From: Comamonadaceae bacterium
GTDB lineage: Bacteria; Pseudomonadota; Gammaproteobacteria; Burkholderiales; Burkholderiaceae_C
Direction: 5' to 3'
Assembly: GCA_947476285.1 (NCBI GenBank)
Contig: CANJPU010000023.1
Location: 1-64,000 of the forward strand
DNA: 64,000 nucleotides
The notes beneath the pieces are model-generated. The model did no database searches and had not been told where the DNA came from. It saw nothing but the letters and a program-made list of their open reading frames with translations. Made by a program: the position numbers and the translations under genes. This document shows positions 43,201 to 52,233 of this stretch, in pieces (positions within the stretch are counted from its first letter, which is position 1; the number at the start of each line of letters is the position of its first letter).

Positions 43201-44597
43201 GGGTTCTCTGGGGTGTGTGAGTGGAACAGTCGGGTCAGTTCATCCAAGGAAGTCAACTGGGGCAGTGCGGCCAGCAGCTGGCCCGCCTGCGCGGCGCGAT
43301 CACCCAGCAAGGGGTGCACACGCTGCAGGAACGCGGCAGCAATGCGATCGGATGAAAACACCAACGCGGTTTGCGGGCCGGCCTGGGCCAGCTCGCGCTT
43401 GCCATCGCGCAGCACGACTTCGATGCGAATCCCGGGCGAGTCATGCGTGAGCAGCTCAACCCGGCTGGCCAGGGCCAGTGCTGCGCCATCGGCTGGTGCG
43501 GTCTCGAACCAGGCGGCCGAGTCCACCGGCCGGCCCAGCAGGGCAGCGGCCGTCGTGAAGCGTGCGGACATTTGCAATTGGAGCGGGTTGGCATCGGCGG
43601 GCACCGGTGCGGCCACGCCCGGGGCAGCCAGCCCGTGCAGGCCAGAGGCGGGGCGCGCGAGCGTGATGCGCTCGATGCTGTCGCCAGCCAATCCACCCGG
43701 AAACTGAAGCTGCACCAGCGCCAGCGTGCCCTGGTTGTAGAGGCAGGTGGCATAGTCCTTGGCGCCCACGCGGCACACCGCCCACTCGCGCAAGGCAGGG
43801 TTCAGTCTTGCATCGATGAGGTCGCGCTGCGGTGCGCGGCCGGCGAAGCTGGCGAAGAAACCGCGCGCGCCGTCCAGGCTGTGGGGTGATGCGGTGCATC
43901 CTGCCAGTACCAGCCGCACCGCCATCAGGCCATTGCGTGCGGCAAAGGCCGGGTGCAGATAGGGCTCCATGGTGCCGTCCACAAAGCCCTGGTTAAGCCC
44001 ACCCGAGAGATTGGCAGCCAGGCCGTAGGACGCGGCAAGCTGTGTCTGGGAAAGCCCGGCGAGCACACCCGCTGCAGCGGCCGCGCCGAAAGGTCCGAGC
44101 ACCGACACCGGGCGAAAGCCTCGCTGCGCGACTTCAGCGGGCATGATCGCGCCCAGCGCATCGACAGTCTCGTAGGCCGCACAAACCGCGCGCAGCAAGT
44201 CCATGCCGCAAGCTGCGCGCTCTTGCGCTGCGGCCAGCGCAGCCGGAAACACATATGTGGCCGGATGGCTGCCCGCGAGCATGCCGCCCGGGCCGGCATC
44301 TTCCAGCAGGCTGGCATGACCGGCAATCGCATTGGCGAAGGCGGCATCTTGCGCGCCATGCTGCGCGGCGCTGCCAAACATCAGGCAGGGGCCCGGCGTA
44401 TGCCCCAGGGCTTGACGCGCAATGACGCTGGGGCGAAGGGCGCTGCCCGCCACGCAGACGCCAAAGGCGTGCTGAATGAGGCGACGGGCGGCTTCCAGTG
44501 CGGCCGGCGCCACGGTGGCACGCGCAACCGATGTCGTCAGGCCCGCCAATCTGAAGCTCAGGCTTTCACTGTGGGGCGCAGGATGATCGGTGGTCAT
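43197..44597 (-). CDS. MmgE/PrpD-family dehydratase
   Basis: A 466-residue protein of the 2-methylcitrate dehydratase fold. FANAIAGHASLLEDAGPGGM and GSHPATYVFPAALAAAQE lie at the family's active-site regions, where PrpD has a conserved AHxxDxDD-like segment; here GHASLLEDA shows partial loss of acids, so the substrate likely differs from 2-methylcitrate. Family members dehydrate hydroxy tricarboxylates or act on itaconate. Second gene of the operon after the fused CoA-transferase. Confidence 0.82.
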   Translation of the reverse strand: MTTDHPAPHSESLSFRLAGLTTSVARATVAPAALEAARRLIQHAFGVCVAGSALRPSVIARQALGHTPGPCLMFGSAAQHGAQDAAFANAIAGHASLLEDAGPGGMLAGSHPATYVFPAALAAAQERAACGMDLLRAVCAAYETVDALGAIMPAEVAQRGFRPVSVLGPFGAAAAAGVLAGLSQTQLAASYGLAANLSGGLNQGFVDGTMEPYLHPAFAARNGLMAVRLVLAGCTASPHSLDGARGFFASFAGRAPQRDLIDARLNPALREWAVCRVGAKDYATCLYNQGTLALVQLQFPGGLAGDSIERITLARPASGLHGLAAPGVAAPVPADANPLQLQMSARFTTAAALLGRPVDSAAWFETAPADGAALALASRVELLTHDSPGIRIEVVLRDGKRELAQAGPQTALVFSSDRIAAAFLQRVHPLLGDRAAQAGQLLAALPQLTSLDELTRLFHSHTPENP

Positions 44598-44623
44598 CGC
44601 GGGGTTGACGCTGATCTACTTTG

Positions 44624-47014
44624 CTACTTTGCCAGGGCCGCGCCGCCCTGGACAGGCGCGTCTGCATGGCTGCCCAGGATCTCATCGGTGTGTTGCCCCA
44701 GCAGTGGCGCCGGCAAGGAGACACCGGCGCTTTGCTCGCCAAAGCGCCAGGGCGGCACAAACACTTCAAGCTTGCCCAGATAGGGATGGTCCACCATGCG
44801 TGTCAGTGCGCGTTGTTTTTTCCAGTGCGAGTCCAGCATTTGCTCGTAGGTGGCCACCGGTGCGCAGGCGATGCCTTGCGCTCGCAGCAGGGCGGCTGTT
44901 TGCGCCGCGCCGCGCGCGCGCGTCCAGTGGCCAATGATCTGATCGATCTGCGCTCGGTGGGCTTGCCGCGCGGCCAGGTCCATCGCTGCGAATGGCGCCA
45001 GGGCCGAGCCTACCGCCTGCACCAGGCTGTGCCACTGTGCGTCGGTGCGCACGGACAAGGCAAGCCAGCAGTCGTTCCCCAAGGCTGGGAAGTGCCCGTG
45101 CGGAAACAAATCAGGGTGGGTGTTGCCGCGTACCGGTACATGGCCCAGCAATTGGCTGTCCACAATCGGGGCGCCCATCACGGCAAGAATGGCATCGGTT
45201 TGGGCCAAGTCGATCCAGGTGCCGCGGCCAGTCGCGACGCGTCTGTACAGGGCCGCCAGCAGGGCTGCCATGCCGTGCGCCGCGCCATTGGGGTCGCCAA
45301 AGGCTGTCATGGTCATTCCGGTAAAGGGTGCATCGGGCAAACTCGATTCGTATCCGGTCACTGACTCCATGCCGGCCATCGATGTCATGATGCCTGCATA
45401 GCCCTTCATCTGCGCGAGCGGGCCGATCTGACCCGCCATGGACATCGACAGCATCACCAGCCCCGGATTGCGCGCGGCGAGATCATGGTAGCCCAGTCCG
45501 CTGGCTGCCAGCGCGCCCGGGCGCATGTTCTCCACCACCACGTCGCAACTGCGCGCCAGATGCAGCAAACGCTCGCGGCACTCGGGTGACTTCAGGTCGG
45601 CGATCACGCTTTTCTTGCCATGGTTAAGCTGATTGAACCACGGGTTGAGTTCGCCCGAAGGCGGCCCCTCGAAGGGCACGCCGTTGCGAAGCGGGCGCGC
45701 GCGCAGACGCAAGGAGTCAGGGCGTGAAGGGTGCTCGACCTTGATCACTTCGGCGCCCAGATCAGCCAGCAGTGAAGTGACCATGGGCCCGGACCAGACC
45801 CAGGTGAAATCAAGCACACGCAGGCCCTTGAGCAACTGCGAAGGCGCCGCTTGTGTGTGCGCCGCATGAGCCCAACGCGGCAGCTTCACTTGGGCAAGCT
45901 GATCGGGTGACTGAAACCGCCATGGCGGCGCGGGCACCTTGAGCGGTGGTTTCCCGGCCCGTTCGTGCGGTCTGAACGAGCCGCGAAACGCGAAGTGCGC
46001 GTCGTCCAGGGCCTCGCGCACATAGCGCACCGGGGCCACCGGAAAACCGAACTTGGAGCCAAGCTCCATCAACTGCGCACGGGTAAAGCCAGCCAGCCAG
46101 GGCATCATGTGGCTATCGGCCTCGTCCGCATGAAGCGTGGCGACCACCTTGGGGTCGAGGAAGCGCTCTTCCTGGCTCCAGGGCGGACTGCCCATGGCGC
46201 GCAGCATGCCATGCCACTCCGAAGTGCCGCGGCAATAGACAGCGACATAGCCGTCCTTACAGGGAAAGAGCCCGCAGGGATAGACGCCGCCCGACATTGA
46301 CGGCCGGGTGCCTTCGCGGCGCCAGGGGCGTCCGAAGGGCACGTAATTCTGCGCGAGGGTGCCCACCAGGTTGGCCAGTACATCGCGCGATGCCACGTCG
46401 ATCGCACCTGCGGGACCCATGTGGCCCAGCAGACCGGCGAGCGCTGCAGCCACACCATTGATGCCGCACTGGTAGTCGGTGATGTCATAGGGCAGAGTCA
46501 AAGGCGCCAGGCCGCGGCTGCCGATGGAAAAGCTCATGCCTGAATCGGCCGTGCTCGTCAGCGCCGATCCTGTGCCAGCTTCGTCTTCGCGGGCGCCATC
46601 GGACGACAACACCACCACGACGGCATCGGCCCGCAGGCCAGCGCGTCCGTGGGCCAATGCGCGCATGCGCAAAGCCTGTGGGTGCGCATCCGGGTACGAG
46701 TCAAGGATAAGGATGTGTGCCCTTGCCAAAGCGGCATCGAGCGCACCGGGCTCGATGGGCGTCTTTTCTCCATGAAGCACCTGCTGCATGACTTCTTTTG
46801 CTTGCGGGCTTGCGATGATGGCGGTGGGTGAGGGCACCCGCGACACATGCGCGCCCAGTTGCGCGAGCACCATGCCGCAGTAGGCACCAGCCACGCCCGA
46901 TGAGAGTTCCACCACCTCGATCCCGCCAAGCAAGTCAGCCCGAACAGTCCATGGGTTTTGAGGGGAAGTGTTCATCGGGTTTGAGGGTGGGGGGTGCACT
47001 GTGGTGGCCTGCAT
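44624..47014 (-). CDS. Tandem family III CoA-transferase, two domains in one chain
   Basis: A protein of about 796 residues with two CaiB/BaiF halves. The N-terminal half (about 20-370) starts LLGGIEVVELSSGVAGAYC; the C-terminal half (about 390-795) starts LLKGLRVLDFTWVWSGPMVT and has the presumed catalytic Asp in MTMTAFGDPNGAAHGMAALL. Normal family III enzymes are interlocked dimers of about 400 residues, so the fusion may fold as a built-in heterodimer. It is first in the eight-gene operon and probably activates the substrate. Start uncertain: ATG 47014 has AGGA close by; 46975 and 47026 are alternatives. Confidence 0.83.
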   Translation of the reverse strand: MQATTVHPPPSNPMNTSPQNPWTVRADLLGGIEVVELSSGVAGAYCGMVLAQLGAHVSRVPSPTAIIASPQAKEVMQQVLHGEKTPIEPGALDAALARAHILILDSYPDAHPQALRMRALAHGRAGLRADAVVVVLSSDGAREDEAGTGSALTSTADSGMSFSIGSRGLAPLTLPYDITDYQCGINGVAAALAGLLGHMGPAGAIDVASRDVLANLVGTLAQNYVPFGRPWRREGTRPSMSGGVYPCGLFPCKDGYVAVYCRGTSEWHGMLRAMGSPPWSQEERFLDPKVVATLHADEADSHMMPWLAGFTRAQLMELGSKFGFPVAPVRYVREALDDAHFAFRGSFRPHERAGKPPLKVPAPPWRFQSPDQLAQVKLPRWAHAAHTQAAPSQLLKGLRVLDFTWVWSGPMVTSLLADLGAEVIKVEHPSRPDSLRLRARPLRNGVPFEGPPSGELNPWFNQLNHGKKSVIADLKSPECRERLLHLARSCDVVVENMRPGALAASGLGYHDLAARNPGLVMLSMSMAGQIGPLAQMKGYAGIMTSMAGMESVTGYESSLPDAPFTGMTMTAFGDPNGAAHGMAALLAALYRRVATGRGTWIDLAQTDAILAVMGAPIVDSQLLGHVPVRGNTHPDLFPHGHFPALGNDCWLALSVRTDAQWHSLVQAVGSALAPFAAMDLAARQAHRAQIDQIIGHWTRARGAAQTAALLRAQGIACAPVATYEQMLDSHWKKQRALTRMVDHPYLGKLEVFVPPWRFGEQSAGVSLPAPLLGQHTDEILGSHADAPVQGGAALAK

Positions 47015-47050
47015 TCTTTCCTGCATACGCTGCCAGCGTCAATATTGGCG

Positions 47051-47060
47051 ATTCATGAAT
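47051..47060. promoter_or_regulatory. Candidate IclR operator in the divergent region
   Basis: ATTCATGAAT is a perfect 10-base palindrome, followed by GTGAATAGTGAATTC, giving several GAAT/ATTC half-sites in 25 bases. It lies between the fused CoA-transferase operon and the nitronate monooxygenase-IclR operon. The IclR protein at 48316 is the natural candidate to bind it. Confidence 0.4.
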
Positions 47061-47159
47061 GTGAATAGTGAATTCGGCGGGTTGATTTACGATGGAAGCG
47101 GCGATAAGGTCTGCCGTTTCATGTTGATTTGATTTTCAACCGCTCAGCCAGGAGTCGAT

Positions 47160-48281
47160 GTGTCGTCCAAAATTTGCAAAATGCTCGGATGCGAAGTACC
47201 TATCTTCGCCTTTTCCCATTGCCGCGATGTGGTGGTCGAGGTGACTCGGGCTGGCGGCTTTGGCGTGCTCGGCGCGTCCAGCTTCACCCCTGAGCAACTG
47301 GAAGTCGAGCTGCGCTGGATCGATGACCATGTGGGCGACAAACCCTATGGGCTTGATATCGTCGTCCCTGGCCGATACAGCAAAGAAGCCGAGGCACACG
47401 CCGGACGACTCGATGCACTGATACCGGCGCAGCATCAGGCCTTCATGGACAAGATCCTGGAAGACGCCAAGGTGCCGCCCTTGCCACCCGGCGAGGCCGA
47501 GCGAATTCACGATGAAATTCTGGAGATCGGCCGCAACCGCACGCCCACTGGCGGCATGCGCCTGGTGCAGATCGCCCTCAAGCACCCTCAGGTCAAACTG
47601 CTTGTCAGCGCCCTGGGCGAGCCCCGTGCCGATGTGGTGCAGGTGCTGCATGAGCGCGGCATCCTGGTGGGCGCCTTGTGCGGCAAGGCCGCGCATGCGG
47701 TGCGCAACCTTGAGGCTGGCGTGGATGTGCTCATTGCCCAAGGCACCGAGGCGGGCGGCCACACCGGCGACATCAGCACCATGGTGCTGGTGCCGCAGGT
47801 GGTGGAAGCTGCGGCAGGCCGCGCACCGGTGCTGGCTGCCGGCGGCATCACGCGCGGCAGCCAGGTGGCCGCCGCCATGGCGCTGGGCGCTGATGGGGTC
47901 TGGTGTGGCACGCTGTGGCTGGGCACGCGCGAGAGCGAACTTGCGCCCTTCGAGAAAGAGGTGATGTTTGCCGCCAAGTCCGAGGACGCGGTGCGCAGGC
48001 GGTGCCGCACAGGCAAGCCGGTGCGCATGATCAAGAGCCAAATGTCCGAAGCCTGGGAGCAGCCCGATGCACCCAAGCCGCTGTTGGCGCCCTTGCAGTC
48101 GGTGCTGTACAACCCAGCCCATGAGCGCGTGGTGCGGGCGCAGCGCAAAGAGCTGTATTCGCACGCCGCAGGACAAGCGGTCGGCGACCTCAAGCATGAG
48201 ACCAGCGTCAAGGACGTGATGTACACGCTGCAGCTTGAATACGCTCAGGCAGTGGAGCGGATGGCCTCGCTCAGTGAGTGA
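47160..48281 (+). CDS. Nitronate monooxygenase-like FMN enzyme
   Basis: A 373-residue NPD/NMO-family TIM barrel starting at GTG with CCAGGAG upstream. VEVTRAGGFGVLGASSFTPE near the start and AQGTEAGGHTGDISTMVLVP, followed by AGGITRGSQVAAAMALGADGVWCG, are the flavin and phosphate sites. Members oxidise nitronates, but many are of unknown role or act as enoyl reductases, and the gene's position beside a CoA-based operon makes nitronate only one option. First of a plus-strand set with IclR and Bug 8. Confidence 0.82.
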   Translation: MSSKICKMLGCEVPIFAFSHCRDVVVEVTRAGGFGVLGASSFTPEQLEVELRWIDDHVGDKPYGLDIVVPGRYSKEAEAHAGRLDALIPAQHQAFMDKILEDAKVPPLPPGEAERIHDEILEIGRNRTPTGGMRLVQIALKHPQVKLLVSALGEPRADVVQVLHERGILVGALCGKAAHAVRNLEAGVDVLIAQGTEAGGHTGDISTMVLVPQVVEAAAGRAPVLAAGGITRGSQVAAAMALGADGVWCGTLWLGTRESELAPFEKEVMFAAKSEDAVRRRCRTGKPVRMIKSQMSEAWEQPDAPKPLLAPLQSVLYNPAHERVVRAQRKELYSHAAGQAVGDLKHETSVKDVMYTLQLEYAQAVERMASLSE

Positions 48282-48315
48282 AGTCAGAGTGCAGCATGCG
48301 GGCTAGTCAAACGCC

Positions 48316-49110
48316 ATGAGCGCGACCGTCAAATCCGCCGTGCGGGTTTTGCAGGTACTCGAGTACTTCGACCGTGTGCGCCGGGCTGCGGGTGTGACCG
48401 AGGTGGCGCGCGAGTTGAATTTTCCGGCCTCCAGCACGACGGGGCTGCTGCAAAGCCTGGTCGATCTGGGCTATCTGGTGCAGGATGCGCAGCGGATGTA
48501 CCGGCCAACGCCTCGGGTGACGTTGCTCGGAACATGGATTGATCCGCAATTGGCGCCCGACGGGCCGGTGATCTCCATGATGAATGAATTGGGCGCGGCC
48601 ACCGGGGAAACCATTATTCTGGCCATTCCGTCAGGCATCACGGTGCGCTACATCCATGTGGTGCCGGCAACCAAGCCAATGCGCCTGCATGTCGGGCCGG
48701 GTGATGTGCGGCCCATGGCGCTGTCAGGAATCGGCCGGCTGTTTCTATCGCAGATGAGCGACGACGAAGTGCGCCAAGTGGTGTTCAGGCACAACGCATT
48801 GCAGCAGCAAGAGTCGGCGCATCTGTCCTATGCCGCCGTGCGACGCGACATCGAGGGCATTCGTGCCGCCGGATATTCCGTGTCGGTCGATCGTATTTCG
48901 CAGGGCGCGGGTCTGGTCTGTGTGCCTCTGCCGGCGCGCCCGCAAGCCGGCCCGATGGGCGTAGCGGTGGCGGGCCTGAGCAGTGTGATCCGCTCCAACT
49001 GCGGCATCATCGCCCAGCGCATCACAGAGACCATCTCGCGCCACCTCGAACCCAGCACCCACCGTGGCAAATCCGCCGCTTCCGTTTCAAAGAAAGGTCG
49101 ATCTTCATGA
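48316..49110 (+). CDS. IclR family transcriptional regulator
   Basis: A 264-residue regulator: winged helix (SAVRVLQVLEYFDRVRRAAG, VTEVARELNFPASSTTGLLQ, SLVDLGYLVQ) and a C-terminal GAF-like effector domain (TGETIILAIPSGITVRYIHV, PMALSGIGRLFL). IclR proteins control aromatic and organic-acid catabolic operons. Located between nitronate monooxygenase and Bug 8, whose start overlaps its stop (ATGA), so receptor and regulator are made together; the eight-gene operon across the divergent gap is the likely target. Confidence 0.88.
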   Translation: MSATVKSAVRVLQVLEYFDRVRRAAGVTEVARELNFPASSTTGLLQSLVDLGYLVQDAQRMYRPTPRVTLLGTWIDPQLAPDGPVISMMNELGAATGETIILAIPSGITVRYIHVVPATKPMRLHVGPGDVRPMALSGIGRLFLSQMSDDEVRQVVFRHNALQQQESAHLSYAAVRRDIEGIRAAGYSVSVDRISQGAGLVCVPLPARPQAGPMGVAVAGLSSVIRSNCGIIAQRITETISRHLEPSTHRGKSAASVSKKGRSS

Positions 49111-50081
49111 TTTCAAGAAAACTTTTTCTCAGCAGCCTGACCGTCTTGGGCGCCATCATTGCGCTCGCTCCTGCATGGGCGCAAGACTATCCCACCCGCC
49201 CCATCAAAGTGGTGGTGGGCTATGCGCCCGGTGGCGGCACCGATATTTTCGCGCGGGTGGTCGCTGAGCGAATGGGGCGGGCGCTGGGGCAGACCATGGT
49301 GGTGGACAACAAGGCCGGAGCCAACGGTGCCGTGGGCGCCGACCAGGTGGCCAAGTCGCCGCCGGACGGCTACACCTTGGCGTTTGTCGTCAACTCGCAC
49401 GTCACCAACGCCGACATGTACGCCGCATTGCCCTTTGACCCGATCAAGGACTTTGCCCCAGTCGGCATGGTGGTCTCAACGCCTTTGCTCTTGATCTCCA
49501 ATGCGGCCTTCGCACCGAACAACGTGACCGAGATGCTGGCCTTCGCCAAGGCCAATCCCGGCAAGGTGACATTCGCCTCGCCCGGCATGGGTTCACCGGG
49601 TCACCTCACCATCGAGATGCTCAAGGCGAGGGCGGGTGTCGATATTCAGGTGATTCACTACAAGGGTGCGGGCCCGGCGCAAAACGACGTCATGGCGGGC
49701 CATGTCAATTTGCAAATTCCCACCCTCGCGCAGGCCTTGCCACATGCCAAAGAGGGAAGAATCAAGATCTTGGCCCAGACCGGCTTGACCCGATCCATGC
49801 AATCACCGGAGGTGCCCACGATCAACGAGCAAGGCGTCTCGGGATTTCAATCCGATATCTGGTTTGCTTTGCTCGCGCCGGCAGGCACACCTCAGCCGGT
49901 GATCGCCAAGCTCAATCGTGCGCTCAACGAAGTGCTGAGCTCGGCCGAGACCATCTCCAGGCTTCGCACCATGGGCGGCGATGCGATGGGAGGCACGCCC
50001 GCACAGGCGCTAAAGCTGATGCAGGACGATCAGTTGAAATGGCGCAACGTGATCAAGACGGTGGGCATCAAGCCGGAGTGA
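49107..50081 (+). CDS. Bug-family periplasmic solute receptor 8
   Basis: A 324-residue receptor; start overlaps iclR by four bases. Signal ending PAWAQ, ligand loop YPTRPIKVVVGYAPGGGTDI, where VPF is replaced by VGY. Likely receptor for the substrate of the AtuA/CoA-transferase operon, given the shared transcript with its regulator. Confidence 0.88.
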   Translation: MISRKLFLSSLTVLGAIIALAPAWAQDYPTRPIKVVVGYAPGGGTDIFARVVAERMGRALGQTMVVDNKAGANGAVGADQVAKSPPDGYTLAFVVNSHVTNADMYAALPFDPIKDFAPVGMVVSTPLLLISNAAFAPNNVTEMLAFAKANPGKVTFASPGMGSPGHLTIEMLKARAGVDIQVIHYKGAGPAQNDVMAGHVNLQIPTLAQALPHAKEGRIKILAQTGLTRSMQSPEVPTINEQGVSGFQSDIWFALLAPAGTPQPVIAKLNRALNEVLSSAETISRLRTMGGDAMGGTPAQALKLMQDDQLKWRNVIKTVGIKPE

Positions 50082-50105
50082 GCGGGCAAAGGGCGCAGCG
50101 CTGTC

Positions 50106-51068
50106 TTAATCCAGCTTCATGCCGCTTGTTTCCACCAGCGTGCGCTTCTTGATGGTCTCGTCGCGGATCACTTGCTCGCCTTCATCCACTGTGGCCACAA
50201 AGGGGATGTAGTCGATCTTCTTGAGCTGCTCCACCACAGTTGCGGAGCTCAGGGCCTCGCTGAGGGCTTTCTGCAAACGCAGCACAGCATCCCTGGGTGT
50301 GGCCGCAGGCGCCAGGATGGCGTACTTCACGTCAAAGTCGAAGTCAGCCCTGCCTTGCTCTGCGAAGGTGGGCACTTCGGGCAGCACCGGTGAGCGCACG
50401 GGAAGGGTGATGCCCAGCGGGCGCATCTGCCCAGTCTTCACAAACTGCGCACTCGAAGAAGGCGTGTTGGCGATGACCGAGACACGCTTGCCCAGAAAGT
50501 CATTCACCGCTGCGGCACCGCCGCTGAAGGGGACATGCAAAATGTCAATCTGGTCCTTCTGCTTAAGGTACTCCAGCGCCTGATGCGAAGACAGCGCAGT
50601 GCCGGCCGAACCCCACACCAACTTGCCGGGGTTGGCCTTGGCATAGGCAATGAACTGTGCGAGATTGTTGACTGGCAGGGCTGGATCCACCAGCAGCAGC
50701 AAGCCGGTGCGACTGGCCAGGCCGATGAGCTTGAAGTCCTTGTACTGGTAGGGCAGCTTCTTGAACACGAAGGGATTGACGGCGAAGGCATCCACAGCGG
50801 CGTATGACAACATGTAGCCATCGGGCGTGGCCGTGGCAACCTTGCTCATGCCGATGACGCCGCCCGCGCCCGATGCATTGCTCACACGGACCGGCTGGCC
50901 CAGGCGTTCGGCCAGCCCCACGGCGATGATGCGCGCCGACAAATCTCCGCCACCACCCGATGGGAAGGGGACGACCATCTCGATCGGCTTCTCTGGAAAG
51001 GCAGCGTGCGACAAGCTAGCAAGGGTCAGCATGGCCGGCAGCACCAGGCTGCGCATCAAAGAACCCAT
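50106..51068 (-). CDS. Bug-family periplasmic solute receptor 9
   Basis: A 320-residue receptor. TGGAGACAC precedes ATG 51068. Signal ends LSHAA, and the ligand loop is FPEKPIEMVVPFPSGGGGDL. Convergent with receptor 8 (24 bases) and divergent from receptor 10; no enzyme gene is attached, so it is a stand-alone receptor here. Confidence 0.87.
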   Translation of the reverse strand: MGSLMRSLVLPAMLTLASLSHAAFPEKPIEMVVPFPSGGGGDLSARIIAVGLAERLGQPVRVSNASGAGGVIGMSKVATATPDGYMLSYAAVDAFAVNPFVFKKLPYQYKDFKLIGLASRTGLLLLVDPALPVNNLAQFIAYAKANPGKLVWGSAGTALSSHQALEYLKQKDQIDILHVPFSGGAAAVNDFLGKRVSVIANTPSSSAQFVKTGQMRPLGITLPVRSPVLPEVPTFAEQGRADFDFDVKYAILAPAATPRDAVLRLQKALSEALSSATVVEQLKKIDYIPFVATVDEGEQVIRDETIKKRTLVETSGMKLD

Positions 51069-51163
51069 TTTGTGTCTCCATGTTGTTCAGGTCGACGCAA
51101 TGATAGCCAGTGCAGCCGCAGCGCGCTTTCCTCGGTTGGGTGGCGCAGAGATCGTGTCACCAT

Positions 51164-51191
51164 TCAGGCCCCCTCAAAGGGGTACACCTGA
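51164..51191. promoter_or_regulatory. Nested inverted repeat between receptors 9 and 10
   Basis: Outer arms TCAGG (51164-51168) and CCTGA (51187-51191) surround inner CCCC and GGGG runs with a TCAAA loop. Position in a divergent gap of 177 bases suggests regulation, but G/C runs pair easily by chance. Confidence 0.3.
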
Positions 51192-51245
51192 CCCACGCCG
51201 CGGTTCAATCTACACTTGCCACATCAATCGCAAAAGGAGCTACCC

Positions 51246-52214
51246 ATGCGTTCTGCCTTCCGAATGGTCGCGGTGCTGTCCGCCGCCTTGCTTTGCACCA
51301 GTGCGGCAATAGCCCAGTCTTACCCCAACAAGCCGATCAAGGCGATCGTGCCCTTCGCAGCTGGCAGTGCCACCGACCAGATCGGGCGCGCTTTCGCGGC
51401 CAAGATGTCCGAGACGCTGGGGCAAACCATCGTGGTGGAGAACAAGGCTGGGGTCAACGGCATGCTGGGCGCCGATGCCGTGGCCAAATCTCCCGCCGAT
51501 GGCTACACCATCCTCATCGGCACCAACAGCACCAACGCGGCCCTCAAGAGCCTGATGAAAAAGCTGCCCTACGACCAGGACACCGCCTTCGCGCCGGTTG
51601 GCTACCTGGGTTCCGTGCCGCTGATCGTCGCAGTCAACAACGAGGTACCGGCCAAGACCCTGCCCGAGTTCGTTGCTCTGGCCAAGAGCAAGCCGGGCTA
51701 CGTGACTTTCGCCAGTGCGAGCACCTCCCAGCTCGTGTCCAGCGAAATGCTGGCCAGCATGGCCGGCATACAGATGACCAGCGTGCCCTACAAGAGTGGC
51801 CCCGCCGCCATGACCGATCTGATCGGCGGCCAGGTGATGATGTTCACCGCTGACTTTGCAGTGATGCTGCCGCAAGTCAAGGGCGGCAAGATTCGCGGTT
51901 TGGCGGTGACATCGACCAAGCGCTCGCCGGCCATCCCGGAGTTGCCAACGGTCAATGAGGCGCTGGGGCTCAAGGACTACGAACTCATCGCTTATTTTGC
52001 TGTGTTTGCACCAGCAGGCACACCCGCCGACATCGTTGCAAGGCTCAACGCAGCCGTCAACGCCGCCGCGCAAAGCAAGGACATCCAGGAAAAATTCGCA
52101 CCGATTGGCTTCGTGGTGGAGCCGCAGTCGCCTGAAGCGCTTGCGCAACGCAGCCGGACCGAAACAGCGAAGTGGGCCAAGGCGATACGGGATGCGAAGA
52201 TAGAGCCGCAGTAA
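51246..52214 (+). CDS. Bug-family periplasmic solute receptor 10
   Basis: A 322-residue receptor with an AAGGAG site seven bases before ATG 51246. Signal ends IAQS; ligand loop YPNKPIKAIVPFAAGSATDQ (GS in place of GG). Convergent with an acyl-CoA ligase, 19 bases apart. Confidence 0.88.
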   Translation: MRSAFRMVAVLSAALLCTSAAIAQSYPNKPIKAIVPFAAGSATDQIGRAFAAKMSETLGQTIVVENKAGVNGMLGADAVAKSPADGYTILIGTNSTNAALKSLMKKLPYDQDTAFAPVGYLGSVPLIVAVNNEVPAKTLPEFVALAKSKPGYVTFASASTSQLVSSEMLASMAGIQMTSVPYKSGPAAMTDLIGGQVMMFTADFAVMLPQVKGGKIRGLAVTSTKRSPAIPELPTVNEALGLKDYELIAYFAVFAPAGTPADIVARLNAAVNAAAQSKDIQEKFAPIGFVVEPQSPEALAQRSRTETAKWAKAIRDAKIEPQ

Positions 52215-52233
52215 GCGTGTCGGGGGTGCGGCG

